Shown here: positions 23,285 through 29,257 of the stretch, piece by piece
How the letters are laid out: each line of letters begins with the position of its first letter
Position numbering within the stretch: the first letter of the stretch is position 1
Assembly (NCBI GenBank): GCA_937876195.1
Contig: CALEIK010000022.1
Location: 1 to 29,257, forward strand
Direction of reading: 5' to 3'
From: an uncultured Flavobacteriales bacterium
GTDB taxonomy: Bacteria > Bacteroidota > Bacteroidia > Flavobacteriales_D > Crocinitomicaceae
DNA length: 29,257 nucleotides
The notes under the pieces: model-generated
Told to the model about the DNA's origin: nothing
What the model saw: the letters and a program-made list of their open reading frames with translations, nothing else
Database searches by the model: none
Made by a program: the position numbers and the translations under genes

Positions 23285-24562
23285 TTAAGGGAAAACTCCT
23301 CTCTCACGATAAGTTAATTCAATCCTTCTTATCGCTGCGATGTAAGCTGCGGTGCGTAAATCCGTTTCAAATTCATCGGCTACACCAACTACTTTCTTGA
23401 ATGAAATAATAAGCTTTCGTTCCAGTTTTTCAATGACATCTTCCATCTGCCAGATTTCACCGTTTCGGTTTTGTAACCATTCGAAATAACTTCCGATGAC
23501 CCCACCTGAGTTACACAGAATATCGGGAATTATGTTAATCCCTTTTGCCAATAGAATTGCTTCTCCTTCAGGGTTGATTGGACCGTTGGCACCTTCGGCA
23601 ATCACCATCGCTTTGACTTGATCCGCATTTTCTTCTGTAATTTGATTGCCAAGTGCTGCTGGGATACATATATCACACTCAATTCCAAAGAATTCTTTTG
23701 CATCTAATTCTACTGCATCTTCAAAACCTTGAACGTTTCCTCCGTTTTCCCGTGTATATGCTAGAAGTTCGGATGGGTTGATTCCATCTGCATTGTAGAT
23801 TGTACCTGATGCATCTTGAACCGCAACCAACACTGCTCCGAGTTCAGCCATGAATAGCGAAGCCCAGTGTCCAACATTTCCAAATCCCTGAACAATGTAT
23901 TTTTTACCAGCAAGGTCAATCCCTTTCCATTCCGCCCAAGCTTTAAGCGTTGAAACTACACCATATCCCGTAGCGCGATCTCTTCCTTCCAAACCACCGG
24001 AACCAACAGGTTTTCCCGTAACGATGTGCGCATATTTTGAGCGTTCTGCAGGAGGTTTTGTCGACATATAGGTGTCTGCCATCCACGCCATGATCTGCGC
24101 GTTTGTGTTCACGTCTGGTGCAGGAATATCGTGTTCTGGACCGATGTTATCTCCCAACGCATAAGTGAATCGACGTGTAATTCGTTCCAATTCACCTTCA
24201 GAATAGAGTGACGGGTCTATCATAATTCCTCCTTTTCCACCTCCGTAAGGAAGTCCAGCGAGTGAAGTTTTCCACGTCATCCAGATGGCAAGTGCTTTTG
24301 CAGCATCAATATCTACTGTTGGATGATAGCGCAATCCTCCTTTGTATGGACCAAGTGCATTGTTATGCTGAACTCTATATCCAGTAAAAATTTTCATGTT
24401 ACCATTGTCCAACTTCACTGGGAAGTGCACGACGATCTCATTGTTCGTTGATCTCAATATCTCTCGGATATTCGGATTCAAATTCATTTTGTCGGCAGCT
24501 TTATCGAATTGTTGCATCACGCTGTCGAGCATTCCTTTTTTGTTTTTTTCTTTTGTTACCAT
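23285..24562 (-). CDS. gdhA: glutamate dehydrogenase (Glu/Leu/Phe/Val family)
   Basis: A 425-residue hexameric-type enzyme of the ~420-residue class. The family active-site signature LPYGGGKGGI is at 104-113 with the catalytic Lys 110. GYRVQHNNALGPYKGGLRYH is at 61-80, PAPDVNTNAQIMAWMADTY in the middle, and the Rossmann motif VQGFGNVG near residue 225. It interconverts glutamate with 2-oxoglutarate and ammonium. Substrate specificity within the family (glutamate rather than branched-chain amino acid) is inferred from overall similarity. Position before three transhydrogenase genes links nitrogen assimilation to the NADH/NADPH balance. Confidence 0.9.
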   Translation of the reverse strand: MVTKEKNKKGMLDSVMQQFDKAADKMNLNPNIREILRSTNNEIVVHFPVKLDNGNMKIFTGYRVQHNNALGPYKGGLRYHPTVDIDAAKALAIWMTWKTSLAGLPYGGGKGGIMIDPSLYSEGELERITRRFTYALGDNIGPEHDIPAPDVNTNAQIMAWMADTYMSTKPPAERSKYAHIVTGKPVGSGGLEGRDRATGYGVVSTLKAWAEWKGIDLAGKKYIVQGFGNVGHWASLFMAELGAVLVAVQDASGTIYNADGINPSELLAYTRENGGNVQGFEDAVELDAKEFFGIECDICIPAALGNQITEENADQVKAMVIAEGANGPINPEGEAILLAKGINIIPDILCNSGGVIGSYFEWLQNRNGEIWQMEDVIEKLERKLIISFKKVVGVADEFETDLRTAAYIAAIRRIELTYRERGVFP

Positions 24563-24576
24563 TTTTATCTATCTAT

Positions 24577-24867
24577 TTATTGATACTGTTCACAATTAAA
24601 TACCACTGTTCCAAATTCATTTAAAGAACAGCTGTTTTCAAAATCACAATCCTTACATAATCCGCTGGATGTTTCTGTGTGAGAATATGAATGTTGAATA
24701 TTCGCAGATTGCGAAATGTCTGTAAATATGAGAGTCCCGGCATACTCGGAACAATCGTAAATTTCCTTTTTTGTTGTTGTAAGGGAGCAGCTAGGTTGGT
24801 ACTTACAATAATCACATAAACTTTTCATTTGCCAATCAATTAAACTTATTTGATAAGTCATTGACAC
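24577..24867 (-). CDS. small protein with two identical four-cysteine modules
   Basis: A 96-residue protein with the pattern C-x2-C-x5-C-x11-C twice: residues 18, 21, 27, 39 and 71, 74, 80, 92. The motifs CDYCKYQPSC and CKDCDFENSC are each followed by a Ser-Leu and end in (D/N)C(S/E)(E/Q)Y, so the second copy arose by duplication; about 30 hydrophilic residues separate them. Four Cys suit a zinc or Fe-S site per module. It is the first gene of the operon, 14 bases before gdhA. I do not recognise the family. Starts at residue 3 or 14 are also possible. A redox or metal-linked regulator of the operon's enzymes is a guess. Confidence 0.7.
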   Translation of the reverse strand: MSMTYQISLIDWQMKSLCDYCKYQPSCSLTTTKKEIYDCSEYAGTLIFTDISQSANIQHSYSHTETSSGLCKDCDFENSCSLNEFGTVVFNCEQYQ

Positions 24868-24966
24868 AATCCATTCCAGTTTATGGCACGGAAAAATATT
24901 TTACATGTATAGAATTGATTATCAATAATATGTGAGAGATGTAAAAAAATCAGTAAAATGGGGGAG

Positions 24967-24983
24967 TGGGGAATAATTCCCCA
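24967..24983. promoter_or_regulatory. perfect 17-base palindrome upstream of the gdh-pnt operon
   Basis: TGGGGAATAATTCCCCA is a perfect inverted repeat about 100 bases before the first gene of the operon and 34 bases after the response-regulator stop. GTGGGG, TTGGGG and GGGGGAG repeats flank it. Its distance from the gene fits an upstream activating site for the adjacent NtrC-type protein. Confidence 0.5.
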
Positions 24984-25017
24984 GTTGGGGAGATTTGACT
25001 CGAAAAAGCAGGTGCCG

Positions 25018-26355
25018 CTATTCCAGTTTTTGTCGCAAGGTTTTACGATCGATTCCTAATATTTCAGCTGCCTTCGTTTTATTGTTGTTGACAAACTTCA
25101 GGACTTTAAGAATGTGTTCTTTCTCAATTTCTTTAAGTGTCTTCTTTAATAGAGATTGACTATCAACGGTTGGTTCAGCAATTTTCATGGAATCTGGTAA
25201 ATGTTGAACATCAATGATGGTATCGCACATCAAGATTGCGCGTTGAATCACGTTTTCAAGTTCTCGGATATTCCCGATCCATGCGTAACGCAGCATTATT
25301 TCCATGGCTTTTTCAGAAATACTGACCTTCGATTTATTAAACTCACTTGAATATTTCCGAATGAAAAAGCGCACGAGTAAGGGAATATCGTCTTTTCGTT
25401 CCCGAAGAGGAGGCATTTCAATATTAATGACATTTAAACGATAGTATAGATCCTCTCTAAAACTACCTTTTGCGACCATGTCCAACAAGTCTGAATTGGT
25501 TGCTGCCACAATTCTCACATCGACTTTTTGAACTTTGGTTGAGCCAATCATCGTAATTTCTTTTTCCTGAATTACGCGCAACAATCGAGATTGAACGGTG
25601 AGGGAAGCATTTCCAATTTCATCCAAAAAAATAGTTCCTCCATCTGCAGCTTGAAAAAATCCAGCACGGGTTTCATTTGCTCCAGTAAAGGATCCTTTCA
25701 CGAAACCAAAGAGTTCACTTTCTAAGAGACTCTCAGGAATTCCTCCACAATTGACGGTTATGAACGGTTTGTTTGCGAATTTACTTGAATAATGAATCGC
25801 ACGTGCAACAAGTTCTTTTCCAGTTCCACTTTCTCCCTGAACCAATACTGTTGCTTTTGTGTCTTTGACGCGATGAACTATTTCGGTCAATTTTTGAATT
25901 TTATCCGAATGACCAATAATACCAATGTTTGGATTAATTGATTGACTTACGCCAATTTTAGTGTCGATTTTATTCCTGTTTTGATTTCTGACTGTCGTAA
26001 GCACTTTACTGACTGCCGCTTGTAATTCTTGCTGCGTGAACGGTTTTACGAGGTAGTCTAGTACACCCGATTGAATAGCTTCAATGGCACCTGAAACAGA
26101 AGGATAGCCCGTAATTACCAATATTGGCGTCTCTGGAAAATGTTCTGAGGCATACTGAACTAGCTTCATACCGTCAATTTCTGGCATTTGAAGATCAGTG
26201 ATTAATAAATCAACGGTGGAGATTTTTAAAATTTCTATGGCATCATTGACGTTTGTCGCTTGAAAGGTGTAATAATTGAGCGTATTCAAGTGCCGTTTAA
26301 TGACTTCTAGCATTTCTAACGAATCATCAACAATCAATATATTTTCTTTTTGCAT
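25018..26355 (-). CDS. NtrC-family sigma-54-dependent response regulator
   Basis: A 445-residue regulator in three parts. The receiver (about 1-120) has D10, D11, phospho-acceptor D54, T82 and K104. The AAA+ domain has Walker A GESGTGKE (174-181), the sigma-54 contact loop GSFTGA (221-226, Ser in place of the usual Ala) and Walker B TIFLDEIG (241-248). A Fis-type HTH follows (about 411-445, HILKVLKFVNNNKTKAAEIL then GIDRKTLRQKLE). It activates sigma-54 promoters when phosphorylated. It is two bases after its partner kinase and precedes the gdh-pnt operon, its obvious candidate target. No clear -24/-12 element was found there. Confidence 0.95.
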   Translation of the reverse strand: MQKENILIVDDSLEMLEVIKRHLNTLNYYTFQATNVNDAIEILKISTVDLLITDLQMPEIDGMKLVQYASEHFPETPILVITGYPSVSGAIEAIQSGVLDYLVKPFTQQELQAAVSKVLTTVRNQNRNKIDTKIGVSQSINPNIGIIGHSDKIQKLTEIVHRVKDTKATVLVQGESGTGKELVARAIHYSSKFANKPFITVNCGGIPESLLESELFGFVKGSFTGANETRAGFFQAADGGTIFLDEIGNASLTVQSRLLRVIQEKEITMIGSTKVQKVDVRIVAATNSDLLDMVAKGSFREDLYYRLNVINIEMPPLRERKDDIPLLVRFFIRKYSSEFNKSKVSISEKAMEIMLRYAWIGNIRELENVIQRAILMCDTIIDVQHLPDSMKIAEPTVDSQSLLKKTLKEIEKEHILKVLKFVNNNKTKAAEILGIDRKTLRQKLE

Positions 26356-26357
26356 AG

Positions 26358-27452
26358 CTACTTTGTAATTGGTAAACGTACAGTAAATGTTGTTTGAACA
26401 GAAGGTTCTGACTCCACTGAAATTGAACCACGGTGTGCACGGACAATCCCATGCACAACACTTAATCCCAAACCAGTTCCGTTTGCTGATTTTTTAGTAC
26501 TGAAAAATGGTTCAAAAATTTTATCAATAATTGATGCTTCAATGCCTTTTCCGTGATCGGTAATTTTCAAGACAGCATGTCCATCTATGGAATTTAAAAC
26601 GACCTGAATTTTTCCATTCGGACTCGAAGCTTGAATTGCGTTGATGATTAAATTGAAGACGACTTGTGAAATTTGAATCGGGTCTAGTTTGATTGGTTGT
26701 TCCAACTTGTCTTTTTTGAACTGAATTTGGACCTGTGCATTAATTAAATTGGGCTGAAGTAAACGAATCGCATTCTCCACCAAGTTGTTTAAGGATGTGA
26801 ATTCATATTTCTGTGGTAAATCACATGAGAACAGCATTAATTTCTTCACGATTTCACTTGCATGCTTCGCTGCATCAAATATTTTCTGTGCATCAGCAAC
26901 GGTTTGTTTATTTTTTTCAGAAGAGATGATAAATTGTGAAAAGCCAAAGATGGTCCCCAGTGGGGTATTTAACTCATGCGCTATTCCTGCCGTTATTTCG
27001 GAAAGAATATTTAGTCTATCCTGCCGCTGCATATTTTGAATGTAATTGACTTCTCGTTTTCGGGTTTCATGGCGTTCGATGACTAAGCCAATTTCAACAG
27101 CAATTTTCTCCAACAACAATGTTTCTTCTTCTAAAAAATCTTCTGTGCATCGTTCTTTGTCAGCATAGTGAATCTTAATACTTCCGATGGGTTCATTATC
27201 TAATAGAATAGCTTGTGATTGTGAGCAGTATACTTCCGTAATTTTATGAGAAAGATAGGAGGTTTCTTTAATTTTTAATTCACATATCGCGCAATCGGAA
27301 TATTTCCATGCACTTGGAATTCTTTCAACGGATGCTTGCAGAATTTCTGTAAAAGATAAATCAGGATTTTGAGCAATTTTCGAAAGATCATACAAGCACG
27401 ACAGTTCTTTTACCCGTTCTAGCAGAAGATCATCTTTCTCATTGTTTTGCAT
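26358..27452 (-). CDS. cytoplasmic sensor histidine kinase with GAF-like domain
   Basis: A 364-residue kinase without a membrane segment. Residues 1-130 form a GAF-like sensor domain containing cysteines at 19, 54, 57, 76 and 102 (CAIC at 54-57), suggesting a redox, metal or Fe-S signal. The HisKA domain has H159 in ITAGIAHELNTPLG. The ATPase domain has the N-box VVFNLIINAIQAS with N271, the G1 box DHGKGIE and the G2 box NGTGLGLSVV. It phosphorylates the NtrC-type regulator encoded two bases downstream. The combination with a redox operon suggests a redox sensor, but the ligand is unknown. Confidence 0.93.
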   Translation of the reverse strand: MQNNEKDDLLLERVKELSCLYDLSKIAQNPDLSFTEILQASVERIPSAWKYSDCAICELKIKETSYLSHKITEVYCSQSQAILLDNEPIGSIKIHYADKERCTEDFLEEETLLLEKIAVEIGLVIERHETRKREVNYIQNMQRQDRLNILSEITAGIAHELNTPLGTIFGFSQFIISSEKNKQTVADAQKIFDAAKHASEIVKKLMLFSCDLPQKYEFTSLNNLVENAIRLLQPNLINAQVQIQFKKDKLEQPIKLDPIQISQVVFNLIINAIQASSPNGKIQVVLNSIDGHAVLKITDHGKGIEASIIDKIFEPFFSTKKSANGTGLGLSVVHGIVRAHRGSISVESEPSVQTTFTVRLPITK

Positions 27453-27510
27453 AATTGTGCTTTTAGCAAAGTTAGAGATTATATTGATGTGAATCTTGCA
27501 ACTCCTTCAG

Positions 27511-27533
27511 AAAGGGTTCAATTTAAACCCTTT
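27511..27533. promoter_or_regulatory. 23-base dyad between integrase and kinase genes
   Basis: AAAGGGTT (27511-27518) and AACCCTTT (27526-27533) are perfect 8-base arms around a 7-base centre. The GGGTT...AACCC layout resembles the dyad at 3352-3365. It could be an operator of the kinase gene or the terminator of the integrase transcript; the T-run is too short to decide. Confidence 0.45.
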
Positions 27534-27647
27534 TCTTCCATAAATAGTACTTTCTAAAATAATGACTGACAATTTACTCATTGATATAGATTAGGTTCAA
27601 TTTCCAATTAAATTTTGCGCGAAACAGAAAATTTGTTTAATCATTAA

Positions 27648-28910
27648 TTACCCAATATACTTGCGCTTCCCATTTACAGGCTTTTCCAATTTAGCACGTA
27701 ACATTTTCATGTCCTCACTCACTTTATGGTCCAATACCTTAGCATAAATTTGAGTTGTCGCCAATTTTGTATGGCCCAACATCCGTGAAACCGTTTCCAT
27801 TGGCACCCCGTTAGAAAGTGTTACAGTTGTCGCAAAGGTATGACGCGCAATGTGGGTAGTAATCCGTTTTTTAATTCCACAGATGTCCGCTATTTCCTTC
27901 AAATACGCATTGTAACGCTGATTGCTATTTACAGGCAAAAGCTTGTTGTATTTAGCGCAATACTCATGATTCTGGTACTTGCGAATTATTTCCAACGCCA
28001 CCGGCAACAAAGGCACACTTTCTCGAGTTCCCGTTTTCTCACGATGTGTGCTTAACCAGTATTCACCATCAATTCCGATCGTCATAGCGTTACGTTCGAA
28101 TTTGAATATTTCAGAGTAGGCGAATCCAGTATAACAGCAGAATACAAAAACATCACGGACCTCACTCAATCGAGCAATGGATATGTCTTTGTTCTTGATT
28201 TTGTCGAGTTCATCTTGCGTTAGAATTTCACGATCCGGATTTGAGTAGGTGCATTTGAATTGGTTGAAAGGATTGGACGGGATCCAATCTAATCCGACAG
28301 ACATATTCATGATCTTTTTCAAATTCGTAATGTACTTATGCGCTGTGTTGTTTTGAAGCTTTTCCTTCGTTCTCAAATAGTGCTCAAAATCCGTCACAAA
28401 AGCCAGTCGTAATTCCGGTAATGGTTTATCATCTACCTTGTGCACTTTCTTCATGAAGTTCACGACTTTGTCCTTGGTGATTTTGTACCGAAGATGGGTT
28501 TTAGGAGTGATCATTCCAACTTTGACTTGCTCACCCATTTTTAGGTTGTGGTAATCGAATGCCTGGCAGATGGTTTTATATGTTGGAGCCTCATCGATTG
28601 ACTTGCCAAGGTACATAGCTTTCAATTGCTTTGCAGTGATCATTTCATTTGTGGCCAAGGCAACAAGGAAAAGTTTGTTGAGGCGACTTTTGAGATCGTC
28701 TAAAAAACCATTCAAGAATTGCTCATTCGGAGCTCCTGTTTTTAATCGCATAAGGTTCGGTTCCCAATCGCCCGATTTTATCAAATGAGTGGTAGCAAAT
28801 TCGGTTCTTGCTCCATCAATAATGATTCTCACATAAAGCGGTAAAAGCCCATTAACACTGCGTTGCTTGTTGAGGTAATAGGTAATGCGTAATTTTTGAT
28901 TCTTGTTCAT
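27648..28910 (-). CDS. tyrosine recombinase (Bacteroides-type integrase)
   Basis: I chose the start at MNKNQKLRITYYL (420 residues), the length of the family; a longer open frame to 29111 adds a low-complexity extension. The N-terminal arm-binding domain, SAM-like core-binding domain and catalytic domain are all present. The catalytic residues are H353, R356, H380 and Tyr 389 (THIARHTFAT, GHTKLATTQIYAKV), with a candidate Lys 292 in REKTG. At the usual first Arg position the sequence is CYTGFAYSE with Ala 264, as in IntDOT-type enzymes that lack this Arg. It lies next to a tRNA-Lys 3' end, its likely integration target. Confidence 0.93.
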   Translation of the reverse strand: MNKNQKLRITYYLNKQRSVNGLLPLYVRIIIDGARTEFATTHLIKSGDWEPNLMRLKTGAPNEQFLNGFLDDLKSRLNKLFLVALATNEMITAKQLKAMYLGKSIDEAPTYKTICQAFDYHNLKMGEQVKVGMITPKTHLRYKITKDKVVNFMKKVHKVDDKPLPELRLAFVTDFEHYLRTKEKLQNNTAHKYITNLKKIMNMSVGLDWIPSNPFNQFKCTYSNPDREILTQDELDKIKNKDISIARLSEVRDVFVFCCYTGFAYSEIFKFERNAMTIGIDGEYWLSTHREKTGTRESVPLLPVALEIIRKYQNHEYCAKYNKLLPVNSNQRYNAYLKEIADICGIKKRITTHIARHTFATTVTLSNGVPMETVSRMLGHTKLATTQIYAKVLDHKVSEDMKMLRAKLEKPVNGKRKYIG

Positions 28911-29110
28911 ATTTCTGTTGTTTAAAATTTGCTGGCTGGATCGAACGACAAAAGGCATTAAAAATGCCGGTGGCACAACAAATGAGGCAACGTAAAACGT
29001 AGAATCTACGGGAGTTCCGTAATTCTCCGCCGACAAGATAATTGAAAATCTTGCTGGCTGTGTTGTCGGCGGAAAATTTGAATTTGAATGATTTTGTTTG
29101 TGTTTATTCA
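28911..29110. other. dyad-rich region between integrase and tRNA (att-arm candidate)
   Basis: It contains GGCATT-AAA-AATGCC (28954-28968), the GTAGA-A-TCTAC dyad, TACGG-GAGTT-CCGTA, the long inverted repeat CCGCCGACAA/TTGTCGGCGG (29027-29036, 29063-29072) with a nested AAGAT...ATCTT, and two copies of TTGCTGGCTG (28929-28938, 29051-29060). Such repeats suit arm-type integrase sites. An ORF runs through it in the integrase frame, but no domain is recognisable. Confidence 0.5.
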
Positions 29111-29165
29111 CAGTTGGAAATCAATCCAAAAACACACCATTCATTAATTTTAGGGGGATTTAACG

Positions 29166-29190
29166 AAAAAGCCTCTCCGAAGAGAGGCTT
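29166..29190 (-). terminator. intrinsic terminator after tRNA-Lys
   Basis: On the minus strand GCCTCTC-TTCG-GAGAGGC forms a perfect 7-bp stem with a stable UUCG loop, followed by TTTTT. It lies five bases after the tRNA 3' end. Confidence 0.88.
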
Positions 29191-29195
29191 TCCTG

Positions 29196-29257
29196 TGATC
29201 TGGCTGGGGCTCGAACCCAGGACCCATACATTAAAAGTGTATTGCTCTACCAGCTGA
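29196..29257 (-). tRNA. tRNA-Lys (UUU), 5' end cut by the window
   Basis: On the minus strand the sequence has a D-arm (TCAGCTGGTAGAGC), an anticodon stem ATACA/TGTAT with loop CTTTTAA giving anticodon TTT, a T-arm CTGGG-TTCGAGC-CCCAG, and the 3' acceptor strand CCAGATC with discriminator A. CCA is not encoded. About 11 bases of the 5' end are outside the window. It is the likely att target of the adjacent integrase. Confidence 0.93.

Noticed and set aside
24884..24889. TGGCAC as a sigma-54 -24 element
   Set aside because: It is on the plus strand, away from the operon, and no TTGCA follows at the right distance.
28911..29111. 67 additional N-terminal codons of the integrase
   Set aside because: The stretch is open but overlaps several inverted repeats, has no domain, and the usual family length starts at 28910.
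1..29257. CRISPR array or second tRNA gene
   Set aside because: No regularly spaced direct repeats and no other cloverleaf seen by eye on either strand.

Overview
The window looks like a piece of a low-GC Bacteroidetes genome, most likely Flavobacteriia. This rests on protein character, on the Bacteroides-type tyrosine recombinase, on a TAnnTTTG-type promoter box, and on one copy of a GAGCGGAGTCGA-core sequence that I recall as a dispersed repeat of this phylum. Nearly all genes lie on the minus strand.

Layout. (1) 1-4.9 kb is mobile-element territory. It holds a truncated type ISP restriction-modification gene, a GIY-YIG nuclease, a LuxR-type regulator, a set of excisionase-like HTH, winged-helix replication-type protein and DnaC-like ATPase, and a long protein whose C-terminus resembles RteC. 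(2) 5.2-8.4 kb is a nitric-oxide / Fe-S repair module: ferredoxin, hemerythrin and RIC (ScdA/YtfE) in one operon, a group III truncated hemoglobin between two small unknown membrane proteins in another, and an Rrf2 (NsrR-like) regulator with three cysteines. (3) 8.5-13 kb has 5-formyl-THF cyclo-ligase, a K+/H+-type antiporter with an Usp fragment and a membrane protein, and a ClC channel; the neighbourhood shows gene decay. (4) 13-20 kb has a secreted beta-propeller protein, a TRIC-type channel, a LigB/YgiD dioxygenase, a DUF417 (YkgB/RclC-like) membrane protein, a four-helix-bundle sensor without output domain, an SDR, a YceI protein and an AraC regulator. (5) 20-27.5 kb has a six-gene operon (double-Cys-module protein, glutamate dehydrogenase, three transhydrogenase subunits, Rnk/GreA-C-type factor) next to an NtrC-type response regulator and a GAF histidine kinase. 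(6) 27.6-29.3 kb has a tyrosine recombinase beside the 3' end of a tRNA-Lys(UUU) gene.

The integrase beside a tRNA 3' end, with replication and RteC-like genes at the other side, suggests that most or all of the window is an integrative element whose left end is outside the window. The genes between would then be cargo for nitrosative, redox, ion and carbonyl stress and for NAD(P)H/nitrogen balance. No relaxase, coupling protein or conjugation gene is present here, so mobility is inferred. No second copy of the tRNA 3' end that could serve as the far att site was found by eye.
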